A stretch of 64,000 bases of DNA from Boswellia sacra (Eukaryota > Streptophyta > Magnoliopsida > Sapindales > Burseraceae), in contig SNVD02002490.1 of the NCBI GenBank assembly GCA_013180625.2, positions 100,044 to 164,043 on the forward strand, written 5' to 3'. The translations under genes were made by a program, and so were the position numbers. The notes beneath the pieces were generated by a model that saw only the letters and a program-made list of their open reading frames with translations, searched no databases and was not told where the DNA came from. Below, piece after piece: positions 37,260-47,920 of the stretch. The first letter of the stretch is position 1. Every line of letters starts with the position of its first letter.

Positions 37260-38682
37260 TGATGCGTTTGAAACTAGTAAGTATACTAGTCGCACAAGTA
37301 ATAAGGTGATAAGTAAGATACCGTTCCCACGAGGATTGATTCCAATTGAATTTGTTATTTTTCAGCAATAATAAACTAAACAGGGGGGGTTTTGTTGATT
37401 GATTAACTAAACTTAATACGAAAGCAAATGAAGAATAACACAAAGCAAAGTTAAATGGAGTGAAAAATCAATGAGAGACACTTGGTTAAGAGTTCATTCT
37501 CTGCCACAAGATATGAATTTGTGAATTACCATAGAATTGTAATCCAATTACAGCATTGAAGTTATCAACCGTAGATAACAACAAGCTCTGTTATCCCAAT
37601 CTTTCCTTACTTTGTTGTTAAATAAAACAAGCTCTTTATTTAATCTCTATCCATTAAACAACCTAGAACAAGCTCTCTAAGTTTAATTCAATGGAAGCAT
37701 TACGATGAGAAAGATAGGTTGATCTAAGCAATAATCACACAAGTTGGATTATTTAACCTAGGTTGTATTTTCCAATTGCAATCTCTGATCACAATTTTGC
37801 TACTAATGATTGGAAATTCATGACAATTACGGATCAAGATTTCTAATCTAGCAATAGACAACAACAGATTATATTCAGTTGGCCATTCCAAATACAATCA
37901 GTAAGCAATCATAAGCATTAGATATGGGAAAATACAAGCAACTTCAATTAGAGAATTGGATAACAATTTCTTACACAATCAACTCACAAAATCCATATCA
38001 AGGGCTTTGAAATCACCCTCAACCAATTCAGATTTAGTTACACATATTCAATCAGAATAACAAATACAATACAGAGAAATTCCAGAATTGAAAAGGAAAG
38101 AAAGAACTTAGCAAATTCTTTGAAAATCTTCTTTGTAGATGAATCTTCTTGGAATTGTAGTTCCTCCTCTTTCAAAATCTTCTTTCTCCTTCAAGAACTC
38201 CAAGGGATGAGAGAAATCCAGAAATGCAGCCTCCTCCCACGTTTTCCCCCTTCAAGTTATGAAAATAAAACCCTAAAATGTGTTTAAATACTCTGCTACA
38301 GTAACGTGCTACAGTGTCCCGTATTATACATGCTACAGTGATTTGTGGAATTACATTTCTATACTTCTCACACTGTTTTGATTACAACTTTTGGTACACT
38401 GAATGGATTTATAAACCGTAAATTTCTCCAGAAAATAGACTTCGAGAGCTTTCCAACGGTATATAATATGTCATCGGGTTCATTGTATATCAATACAATT
38501 AAATCCGAGAAGATGGTTGACTAGCAGAGGTGAAAATGAAGGGTTTTACTCCATTTTTGTGCAAGTTGCTCCAAAACTCCTACAAATATCAAAACCACAC
38601 AAAAACATAAAAATACCAAGGAATATAGCAAAGAAACATGGACGAATTGATATGAAAATGATATATAAATAGACACTTATCA
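37260..38682 (-). repeat. Solo LTR nested in the CACTA
   Basis: The 1423-bp segment begins TGATGCGTTTG and ends ACTTATCA (TG...CA on either strand) and is flanked by the 5-bp direct duplication AAAAG (37255-37259 and 38683-38687). It contains the block ACCGTTCCCACGAGGATTG, familiar from plant LTR elements, and no coding region. The orientation is inferred from a TGATAAGTG start on the minus strand. Confidence 0.85.
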
Positions 38683-39125
38683 AAAAGAATGAAACAACAA
38701 AGTCCTACTTGATCCTTGGTGTTGTATATGTCTACATTAATGGAGAGTGACTTGAAAAGCAGGCCTATATAGTTCATTTATACACACATATTCACTATTA
38801 AATATGATTCATTTTTATGCATAAACTCATCCGGGTTACAAATGATTCGGTGAAAACGGCTCTACACACACACACACACTTGAAGAATTGAAGTGAAGCG
38901 AAACTAATCTTTGAGATAAAATTCTTGATCAAGTGCATCATTTTGAAGTTTTTCTTAGGTTATAATTAAGTACAATCTTTGAGGCCTATTTGCAAGTTGA
39001 AGCATTCTCGAGTGTTGTTTTCCTTTTGCAAAAACTGGACAGTCATCATCTTCATTATTAAAGATTCAACTCTCCATAACTAGTTTCTCTTCTATCCCTT
39101 TTTTCATTTATGTTTAAGAACATGT

Positions 39126-39292
39126 TTATATTGTGTTCCTCTTGGAAAAAATGCTTCTAGAGTATGGGTGGGTGATGTTAAACAACCTTCAGCATCATTG
39201 TGTAGAACAAGTGCTGATATGAAAACAATAGAAGATGCTGGAGGAAGTTCAGTTGCTTGGCCAATTGAAGCAATCGTCATGATAGATGACTG
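39126..39292 (+). pseudogene. Fragment of a CACTA-encoded protein (C-terminal domain)
   Basis: An open segment reads ASRVWVGDVKQPSASL and continues to an EDAGGSSVAWPIE motif before a TGA near 39292. The pattern of an aspartate-alanine pair, glycine and then VAWP is found at the C-terminus of plant CACTA second-ORF proteins. It has no preceding exons in frame that I can connect, so it is the remaining trace of the element's own coding capacity. Confidence 0.5.
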
Positions 39293-39917
39293 CTGATCTT
39301 GGTAAGTTTTCTATCCCCGGTTGTACTTTATTCTTTATATGTTAGTTGTATATAAAAGTGTCTAGAGACTGTTTATGCAAGCAAGGTTCCCAAGTTTTAA
39401 AATAAAATTCAATCATAATTTTGTTTATAGTAAAATATAATCCTAGTTTTGTTATAATGATTTTGTCATTTTCTCCAAACTTATTATTCTAAGAATGCCT
39501 ATTAAGGTATTATTTCTAATAAATTTTTCAAATGTTCTATGCAGTTGATGATAAGAAGTGGATGAAGGTTTATTGCCATAGGGTACCGTTTGGATATAGC
39601 CAATGCAATGTACATATGACATAGGTCTTATGGGAGTTGAAACAAAGAAGCTATCAAATGCTATAGTTTATGGTATTTTGTTGTCATATTGAGCTGAACT
39701 GAGACGGTATTTTTGTGTGTACTTGATATTAAACCAAGATATTTATTGTTATGACATAAGATATTTCAAAAGTTATGTTCTTTGCTTATGAAAAATTTGC
39801 AATTGGTTGATGATGAGTCTTGGATTAAACTTAAATATCATTGAACAACTAGAGTGTGTTATTAAATTCTGAATGAAATAGGTGGCATTTTCATATAATT
39901 ATATTTAAAAAAAAAAC

Positions 39918-40275
39918 CACACATTGTTTACAGCATTTTATAAATGTTGTCAAATCCCATTTACAACGTTTTTAACAAGCTGTAAAAAGTACTCTAAAAC
40001 AATTACTAAGCGCTGTGAATAACATGAACAAATTCTCCAGTGAACATGCATAACGTTTTTAAAGCGCTATTAAGAGATTTTTACAGCGTGTCTTAAATGT
40101 TGTAATAGATTTTTTACAGCGTTTATAAAACGCTGTACAGTACATAGTTACAGCATTTTTATATAGCGATTATAAAACGTTGTAATTGATTGCGAAGCTT
40201 TTACAGCTCCGTCGATAACAACACGTGGAAAAATGCTGTTAAAAGTGTTTTACAGCGTTTTTTGAATGTTGTAAA
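39918..40275. repeat. CACTA right subterminal repeat region
   Basis: At least eight copies in both orientations of motifs like TTTACAGCGTTTT, AAAACGCTGTA and AATGTTGTAA. Confidence 0.85.
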
Positions 40276-40282
40276 ATATCCA

Positions 40283-40295
40283 ATTTCTACTAGTG
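40283..40295 (-). repeat. CACTA right terminal inverted repeat
   Basis: Reverse complement reads CACTAGTAGAAAT, matching the left end CACTACAAGAAAT at eleven of thirteen positions; followed by AAG duplication. Confidence 0.92.
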
Positions 40296-40402
40296 AAGTA
40301 GAGTGTTTTTCTTATTTGTTTAAGTGTGTGTGAAATTTAAAATTCAAGGAATAAATAAATAAAGAGTGAGTTTTCAAAATTCTTGTGTATTAATATCCAA
40401 CA
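40296..40402 (+). repeat. 3' LTR of copia-2, right part
   Basis: Resumes after the AAG duplication and matches the 5' LTR from TTTGTTTAAGTGTGTGTG to the end ATATCCAACA. Directly followed by the TA microsatellite (40403-40425). Confidence 0.9.
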
Positions 40403-41674
40403 ATATATATATATATATATATATTGTGCATATTGGTTGGTTTCATTCTTTTTTCCAATATATAGCTGCTGGCATGTATAACTAAATTGGGACATTAGAA
40501 GAAACACATAGCTAGAGAGTCTATTCTCTGAATTTTGTTAATTATAATGGAAGTTCCAAGAAGAAGAAGAGTTGGCTATTGATAAAACTAATACCAAATT
40601 AAATGTTACATAGGAGGTAATGCTTGAAGTTTTTATCTCCTTATTGGTGCATTTATTCTTATTTAAATGCCTTGACGTTGATCATGAGTTATATATTGAT
40701 CCTATGCTGAACCGTCAATACAAAGCCATTGTCCCACAAAGAGAGAATCACAGTCAAGGTTGTGTTAATTGAATCAAAGAACTCAGTCGTCAAGTTGAAC
40801 GTCTGTGTAATGCCAAAGCAAGTATCTCCACTCCTTACTCCAAACGCCGCATCACATTCTGGAGCTGATGCCTTTGGGATGAGAACTCCTGTATGGATTT
40901 CATGATTATGTATATTCGTTAATGAAAAACATTTACTGTACCAGGGGTTGCAATTTTAAATGTAGATTCTTTGAGAATCAATTCTTGAATTTTCATCAAA
41001 CAATCCTAGACGGCCACTTAATATTTAGTACCTTAGATTCCTATAAAAGATATTACTGAAACTTAAATTAATGAAATTATCATATTTAATTTCTTTGAAA
41101 CAAAATCACATGCAATATTTGTAATTTGTTAGCATAAGATCATGTTTATAGCAATTTCTAATCCAATTCTACCAACCAAACTTCGACTTTCAGCTATGGA
41201 GAAAAAGAGAGAAAATAAAAACCAAGAAGCATAGCAGCTTTGTACGCCTTAGCCATGTTGCTAGCTGCCTCTACTTCTTTAGTTACTTTATAGAAATTAA
41301 CAATTTTCTTCTTTTATGCATGTTTGTGGCTTCCTAACGTCTCTGCTATTTGTAGGAAGAAGGTGATATATATTGGACCGTAGATAAAATCAATGAAGAA
41401 GCCTGCAAGTCTGCAACATTGTTAAAAATTTCAAATTAAGTAGCTACATGCGGCAGGCTAATATATACAATTTTTCCAACGTGATTCCCCTTGTCTTATT
41501 CTATGTAATGAAGATGCTGCAGTTTATATTACAATTTTAGTAATGGTACTGCTTTTGCAATATTAAGAGTTTCCCCGGCCGTATGTACTACGAACCAGAA
41601 AGATAAATAAAAGAGTTTCTTAATCTTTTTTGTCAAAATGAGTTGTAAACAATTTTCATGGTATCGATCATCTT

Positions 41675-41850
41675 GGCATGCCTAAAAGGCAAAGCTTGGC
41701 ATGAGATTTTTTGTCTTTATTATTTATGTATAATTCAGCCAATTACAAAGTTTGGCTTGGCTTGGCTGCTCCCCTTTAAAATAATGTTCAAAACTACTTT
41801 CCGTCAAAGGTTTTCAAATTTGTTCAAACTGTTGTTTAGGATGACTAATA
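41675..41850. repeat. Dispersed repeat, copy B
   Basis: Homologue of 24510-24680: AAAGGCAAAGCTTGGCATGA, then TTGGCTTGGCTGCTCCCC and GTTCAAAACTACTT in the same order. Confidence 0.75.
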
Positions 41851-42165
41851 TTATTCTTTTCTTCAGCTTCATATTTCGAAGAGGATTCAAGTTAGCGTGG
41901 ATGAGAATCCACCAAAACTTGAAATAGGTTTATATACCTTTAACCCTTTTTTTGAGTATATATATTAATTTTTTAAAGACCAAATCAGTCCACTTTTTTA
42001 AATTATGAGTGTACTTAAAAACCCTATATTACATTAAACATTTTTAAGTTACAAGTAGCTTTTCAAAATTCTAAATTAAACAAACTTAATTATTTTTTTT
42101 ATTTTGAGTTTCTTTAATTACACACACATGCGCGCGGGCGCGCACACACGTAAGGAAGGGATCTT

Positions 42166-42345
42166 TTGACACAAGGTTTTTGACATAAAACTAGATATAA
42201 TTTTCTAGTAATTGATTAACAAAATCCAATAGTTGAGATGATGATTAGTTGACAGCATTAAATGTAACTTTTTGACTTTTAATCTTAACCATTGGATTTG
42301 ATGAGATCGAGGGATAGAAAATTGTATCAAAACATCATTTCCCAT
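42166..42345. mobile_element. Possible degenerate MITE
   Basis: Inner arms AAATCCAATAGTTGAGAT and ATCTTAACCATTGGATTT are inverted repeats with two mismatches. Outer arms (TTTTTGACATAAAA... and ...GTATCAAAACATC) also pair, more loosely. About 180 bp, non-coding. No clear target duplication found. Confidence 0.4.
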
Positions 42346-43122
42346 ATATATATATAAATTAGTTGAGTCCTCTACTACACAAACATAGGACAATATTAGT
42401 TATAGTCTAGAATAATTTAGTCTAGTCCTAGTCCTGACTTCCAAAAGTGGCCTAAATTCCTTTAAAAAAGTATTATAATATAATCAATCGAAATCACAAT
42501 CTCAACCATGAGGTAATATTACTTCATATTTAATTTCCTTGAAACAAATTACATAAAACATGCAATTTATAATTGTTAGGATAAGATAATACTCGTTTAA
42601 TGTGAGATAAGAATTTACAGTAGATTATTTAATTTGCCCATGATTACAATTCGCTGGACATGCAGGAGTTAAAAGCCCATGCATACAGTAAAAATAATTT
42701 TTTGAATGAAAGATTTACAGGGTGAGAAAATTAAATGGGACTGCAAAAATAATAAAATTTATTGTCTATGATTATACACCATACCTACATCTCTCTTCAA
42801 ACCTTGATGACGTACAAACTCACCAAAATTCAAGAAAAGGAGAGGATGGATATTGTTCATCAGGACACGAGTCATCGATTAACCCCTTTTGCTCTTGATC
42901 TTACAGGATGGACAACTTAGTAAATTCTAAGGAAGAAACTTGAGGGAAAATTTTGAAAGATATTTAAAGTTATCCATAAATACAGCAAATAAAATTGGGA
43001 ATTGAACGAGTGCAAATATGCCGATAGGAATAAATGCAGCTCTGAAGTAGAAAGTCTTTAAGCACCGGCCACTATCTGAATGGAAGATGAGAAAAACTGT
43101 TACGGTGAATGCAATTATAGTT

Positions 43123-43244
43123 TGTTGTGAAACCAAGGATCTTGCCAATCAATTCCACATTGGAATCAAACAATAATGAAAGCACAATACAGATCACAAT
43201 CAAGGCAAGCAATAATAATCAAGCAATCAAAACACAAGAGAAAG
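43123..43244 (-). repeat. 3' LTR of copia-3, distal part
   Basis: On the minus strand this continues the LTR from 54214 and ends GGTTTCACAACA at 43123. Joining the two sides gives AACACAAGAGAAAGAACACC, an uninterrupted LTR sequence. A possible 5-bp duplication TAGTT precedes it, but the partner is outside the window. Confidence 0.7.
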
Positions 43245-43626
43245 TGTTGATGCACGATTTCCAGACGGCCGGGAAGCGGGTCGGAGCTCGAATCGCACGT
43301 CGAGTCCAATCCTGCGAGCACAGAAAAACAGTCAGGGGTGCCGACGGTGATGTCAGCGAAGACCTTCCGATGCTCAAGTCAGTTTCCGGCACTCCGGAAT
43401 TTTCTGAGAGAATTTCCTAGAGAGAGAAGCTCTCAAAAGCAGAGGAAATTTAGAGAGAGAATGAGTCCAGAAAAGTGTGCATATCTTGAGTAATAATTCG
43501 GAGGGTTTATATAGGCGTCAGGATGGGTCATTGTGGGACCCAGATAATAGGCCCAAATAATGGGCTTCAGTAATGGGCTTACTGTATTAGAAATAATTGA
43601 GATCCAATTTTGTTATGACCATAACA
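43245..43626 (-). repeat. 3' LTR of the Tat element
   Basis: 382 bp; on the minus strand TGTTATGGTCATAACA to CGTGCATCAACA. Preceded on the plus strand by the duplication GAAAG (43240-43244). Confidence 0.95.
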
Positions 43627-43640
43627 GTAGTCCCCCCAGG
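43627..43640 (-). other. Polypurine tract of the Tat element
   Basis: Minus strand CCTGGGGGGACTAC directly before the 3' LTR. Confidence 0.65.
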
Positions 43641-44199
43641 CCCAAGTCGACTAATGGGTCGACGTAGGGACTATTTAGCTATTCTGGGCTATAGATTAAA
43701 TGTATTAGGAGGCCGGCCCAAAGATGTAATTTATTATACATGCATACTTAGTGTGGCTTAAACCCTAAATTGGTGCCCCATATAAGAGACAAGTGTTGGG
43801 GAGTAGGGTTTACTCAAAGATAGAGGAGAGCACCCTGGAGGCAAGCAATGCAAGTGACCCCAGCAAACAGAACTCTTCAATCCGAGCAAGAATTTTTCAA
43901 CCGCCACAAGTGAGTACTTCTTTCTTGCTTATACTTCAGAATGCATGTATTAGGTAAAATCAATGCAAAAATTCGGTACGAATTATGCCCTATGTGTGTG
44001 TATGTGATTGTGTGAGAATATGCAAGTGCTTGCATGTTTCTGCCCTTGCGGGTTCGTGTGTGAAAGAAGAAGAAACAAGAGTGTATGTTCGGGTGTGAAG
44101 GAAGAAAAGCGAGAGTATGTGAGGGAGGGCAAGCTCATGTGGGCGAGCGGCGTGCACAACAGGCTCACGAGGGCCAGCTGCTAGGGGCGAGCAGCATCT

Positions 44200-44730
44200 T
44201 CGCAAGGTTGCGAGGACGCTGGCGAGGCCTTGGGCGCGCAAGCATGATCTCGCGATGCCCTGGGCATGCGGGCAAAGCCCTGGGTGTGCAGGCGAGGGCT
44301 TGGGCCTGGGGGCGCAGCCTTGCAGGGCCCTGGGCGCGCGGGAGTGATTCCGCGAAGCCCTGGGCGTGCAGGCGAGTACCTGGACGAGCAGGTGCAGCCT
44401 TGCGAGGCCCTGGGCGCGCGGGAGTGATTTCGCGAAGCCCTGGGCGTGCAAGCAGGGGCCTGGGCGCACGGGGGCAACCTTGCGAGGTCCTGGGCGCACG
44501 GGAGTGATTCCGCGAAGCCCTAGGCGTGCAGGCGAGGGCCTAGGCGTGCGGGCGCAGCCTTGCGAGGCCCTGGGCGAGCGGGAGTGATTTCGCGAAGCCC
44601 TGGGCGAGCGGGCACATTCCCTCTAGGCCCTTGTGCGTGCAGGGAGAGCTCGCGAGGCCTCGGGCACGCGGGGGCGAGTTCGCGAGGCTCCTGACGTGCA
44701 GGGGCGAGCTTGCGAGGCCCTTAGCGCGTT
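44200..44730. repeat. GC-rich 80-bp tandem array in the Tat element
   Basis: The core GGAGTGATTYCGCGAAGCCC recurs at 44341, 44421, 44501 and 44581, exactly 80 bp apart, embedded in CTGGGCGYGCRGGCGAG-like half-units that extend the array to both sides. Far more GC-rich than any other part of the window. Open frames across it (for instance 43990-44499 minus) are by-products of the repeat. Confidence 0.9.
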
Positions 44731-44786
44731 GCATGCCGCATGCAGCGTAACGTGCAAGGGGCTTCCTCGGAGAAATTCGAGTGTTT

Positions 44787-45155
44787 GCAGGGGTGTTTCA
44801 GTAATTTTTTGAAATTTTATTTTTAAACCGCGGGGGTGTTCTTGCAAAATTTTGAAACTTTGTTTTTGAGTCGCGGGGGTGTTCCTGCAAAATTTTGAAA
44901 CTTTTGTTTTTAAACGTGGGGGTGTTTCTGCGAATTTTTGAACTTTGATTTTTATTCGTGGGGGTGTTTCCGCGAGTTTTTTAACTTTGATTTTTATTCG
45001 CAGGGGTGTTTCCGTAAATTTTTGAACTTTGATTTTTATTCGCGGGGGTGTTTCCGCGAATTTTCAAACTTTAATTTTTATTCACGGGGTGTTTCTGCGA
45101 ATTTTCAAACTCTGATTTTTAATCGCGGGGGTGTTTCTGTGAATTTTCAAAGTAT
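44787..45155. repeat. ~43-bp tandem array in the Tat element
   Basis: About nine units of GCGGGGGTGTTTCYGCGAAT followed by TTTYAAACTTTGATTTTTATT, the last ones closest to each other. They lie directly upstream of the antisense ORF, in its likely 5' leader or promoter. Confidence 0.9.
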
Positions 45156-45275
45156 TTTTCGAGAGCTATTTTGGAGAACTTTCAATACAGTCCCCCAACA
45201 TTTTTTTCCCTTTCATCTCTTCCCTCCCTCAGTAGACTTGGTTTGATGACTAACGACCCCTCTTTGACTGTGCAG

Positions 45276-47530
45276 ATGGCTAGAGTTAAAACCACTGTGA
45301 AAGTGCTACGGGGGGAATCGAGCCATCAAACTCAGTCTACAAGGGATAAGGATCCTGTGACTAACCGTAAAAAAGTTAATGAGTTTTACCAAAATTTCTT
45401 CGGTCAGGATCATGAGCTAGGACATAATTCTGTTAACCACAAGGTGGTGGATACTGAGGGGGAGAGTGACTGGTCGTCCTCTGTTACCTCAGATAGTGAA
45501 CTGGAGGTTGAAAAGTGGTGGGAGGCCGACCATATTGATAATCAACTCCCGGGCGATCGATTAAAAATATATAGAGCCCATTTCCTTATCCCGGCTTCAG
45601 TCATCCTATTTCTTCCAAGGAAAGGTGATCGGTGGAGTAGGCCACCACGAGGTGTCATCGGTTTAAGCCTTGAGTTATTGAGAGCTGGTCTCCGGGTGCC
45701 TTTTGATAATTATGTTCGTCGGATGCTCGATTCTATGGGCATTGCCCCTACCCAACTGTCGGCCAATGGATGGAGACTTCTGATAGCTTTTCAAAGTTTA
45801 TTCAGGGGCACAGGCCTTGGTGATCCTACCACCAACCATGTTAAGTACATTTTTGCCATTCACCCACCGAATGGAGAGAAAACGGGTTACTATTACATAT
45901 CTCAGCGAGGGAAGACGGATGACCCCAACCGCCTTTTTGGCATCCCCTCACATGTGAAAGAATGGAAGTATAAACAATTCTGGTGTGGTGGTAGTTGGAA
46001 GTATCAAGAAGGTGCTCGTCCGAAAGGGGGAGAAGTTGAGGATCAGGAGGCGTTTTAGTTTTTGTGGTACCCTATTATAATGACACCCTATCCATCTTTG
46101 TTATGAAAACTATTGATCCACTGACATTCTTTTCTGTTTTTATTGCAGCTCCTTGGACCAAACGTCCGCTGTTATCTCAGAAAGAAAGAGACGACTTGCA
46201 AGTGGTACTCAAACTACCCGTGGACTCAAAGAACGTGAATAGCCTCACTGACCGGGAGCAATTGGTTCATCTTGGCTTATCGCCTCCAATTCCTCCGGAA
46301 GGTAAGCTTGATCATTACTTTCTGATCTTTCCTCACTTCGCCAAGCATGTGCTTGTTGCCTTCCCAGTTTTATTTTTGCGTAGGTCTATTTCCTTTACAT
46401 CCTACCAAGAAGCAGTTTGCTCAACTTGAAGCCGAGATGCCTCTTAAGCCCTTTACTCATGACAGGCCTGGCCTTTCCCAGAAGAAACGGAGTAGAAGTC
46501 CTCCATCTCTTGGTCCTTCGAAGAGGAGAGCTAGTGGTCACAGAGAGATTCCCATACGGAAGTCGATTCTTGATAGGTCAACCTCCGTTCAGCCTGCGGA
46601 TGAAGTGGTAGCCTCGAAGCCTACTGGAAGCAAGTTACCCTCAGCCTCTCAACTACCTAAGCGTTTTACCTTTGACAGTACAGGCTTTCAAAGTGGCTCG
46701 ACATGTGGAGACTACCTTCGTGAATTGTCTCAAAGTGCTGCACGTCTTATGCCTACCAATGTCTTTCCAGAGAATATAAAACTCACATACTTTGACGCGA
46801 TCGCTGTCGAGATGGGTATCATACTTCAGGTTGGGTTTTACTAAGACCCTTTCTCTCTCTCTGTTTTTTTTTTAATACTCTTGAAAGTCATGCCTTATCT
46901 CTTTTCCTCTCTTTGCCTTTCTTTCCGCAGGCAACAGGACCCTTAGCTCAAGGAGAGTCTACTAACACCAACCTCCTCAAGAAAGTTAACCATCTCACTT
47001 CTGAGGTTGACGACTGGAAGGCGAAGCATCTAGTCTGCCTCGATAACTTAACTGAAACGGAAAGAAAGATGGCAAAGATGAAGGAACAGATGGGCAAAAT
47101 GAGAGCAGACTTGTCCGAAGCCAAGAAGGAGGCAGCTATCCAGCATAAAAGGGCCAATGATTTTGGCCAAGAGCTTCGGGAGAGGGCTATTACTGAGCAA
47201 AGTAGGATTGACAAAGCAGTTGCTCGCTTCCGTAGGGGTCGTATCTACCAGCAAGCTATGGAATACTCCTATATTGATGGAGTCAATGGGGTGCGTAGAT
47301 GGTTCCATAACCGCTACCTAGAGATTGATCAGTCTCCCATAGCTGAAGAGTTAAACTTGGTGGCAGAGTCTATCCCGACAGCGAACTCTGATCTTGAGCA
47401 ATTCCACCGCCTCATCCTTAAAGATGAGGATTACGAGTGGACATTGGACATAGCAGCCTGGGAGGCCAAGCAAGGCGACTCTACCTCATCTTCTTCAGAC
47501 GAAGAAGGAGATGATGAGGCCACTTCTTAG
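45276..47530 (+). CDS. Spliced antisense ORF of the Tat element (putative plant transposon protein domain, Transposase_28-like)
   Basis: Four exons on the strand opposite to gag-pol: 45276-46011, 46149-46301, 46384-46829, 46931-47530, with GT-AG introns. Phases 1, 1, 0 close to 644 aa. The chosen start (MARVKTTVKV) is one of three in-frame ATGs (45171, 45246, 45276). Residues ~95-250 match the plant family called putative gypsy-type transposon protein: IYRAHFLIPASVILFLPRKG, GLSLELLRAGLRVPF, GIAPTQLSANGWRLL and YYYISQRG. Exon 3 is basic and Ser/Pro-rich (KKRSRSPPSLGPSKRRA, a nuclear-signal candidate). Exon 4 starts with a coiled coil and ends in an acidic Ser tail (SSSSDEEGDDEATS). Role unknown; antisense ORFs at this place are known in Tat elements. 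No stop in any exon, unlike pol. Confidence 0.8.
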
Positions 47531-47920
47531 AGATAGTTGGAATTCTTTCAACTAAGCAGATGCTTATTCATAGGGAATAATCATATCAAGGCTGCTTTCT
47601 AAGCCTTGACTTTACCTTTTATTGTTTTTACTTTCAGTTCAATGTTATAGATAAGGTTTGTCCTTACTTGGACTATATGCATGGCACTCCTCAACCAATT
47701 TTGAAATAAGAACTCTAAGAATTTTTTTTTCTTTCTAGTGTTGTATTCTTTAACTCTTTCCATCTTATTGTAATCTGATCGTACATATGCTTTAAGGATG
47801 CACAATCACAAAATTCTGAATGAACTGAACACTTTATTGATAATCTCTTTATTGGTCTCCTTATGGGAGTTGTTACACATGCATAAGCTCCCGGAAGGAG
47901 TTATTGCACGTACAGAGAGA

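Larger units (their letters stand above)
32002..40295. mobile_element. CACTA (EnSpm/CMC) transposon carrying captured sequences
   Basis: Left terminus CACTACAAGAAAT at 32002; right terminus ATTTCTACTAGTG ending at 40295, the inverted counterpart. Flanking 3-bp duplication AAG (31999-32001 and 40296-40298), the CACTA hallmark, confirmed by LTR sequence on both sides joining when the insert is removed. Subterminal regions are full of short motifs around TTACAGCGTTTT / AACGCTGTAA / TGTTGTAAAA (32020-32210 and 39918-40275). Inside are a Cys-rich ORF (34423-34965), a LOG-like pseudogene (about 35500-36150), a solo LTR (37260-38682) and a short fragment of a CACTA-type protein (39126-39292). No TNP2-like transposase is present, so it would need a partner in trans. 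Size 8294 bp, or about 6.9 kb without the solo LTR. Confidence 0.93.
26975..40402 (+). mobile_element. Ty1/copia retrotransposon copia-2, split by a CACTA element
   Basis: Two LTRs of the same sequence (from TGTTGGAAATAAACTTT, and from TTTTGGAAATAAACTTT with a mutated first base) enclose a primer-binding site, a gag-pol region and a G-rich polypurine tract. The 3' LTR is interrupted at 32001/32002 and resumes at 40296. Without the 8.3-kb insert the element is about 5.1 kb. Both outer flanks are TA microsatellite. The coding region carries at least seven in-frame stops and one frame change, so it is not autonomous now. Confidence 0.93.
40426..43122. other. Intergenic DNA between copia-2 and copia-3
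   Basis: No supportable gene. Includes the second copy of a dispersed repeat (41675-41850) and a degenerate inverted-repeat element (42166-42345). Confidence 0.6.

Noticed and set aside
40700..40880. Possible exon-like stretch (IKELSRQVERLCNAKAS)
   Set aside because: Short, interrupted by stops, and no family recognised.
42927..43148. Minus-strand 73-aa ORF with a signal-peptide-like start
   Set aside because: Its first codons lie inside the end of the copia-3 LTR, the cysteine content is low and there is no recognisable mature domain. Considered as a defensin-like first exon but not supportable.
43990..44507. Long ORFs on both strands (up to 169 codons)
   Set aside because: They exist only because the 80-bp GC-rich array has few stop codons; the translations are repeat peptides without family resemblance.
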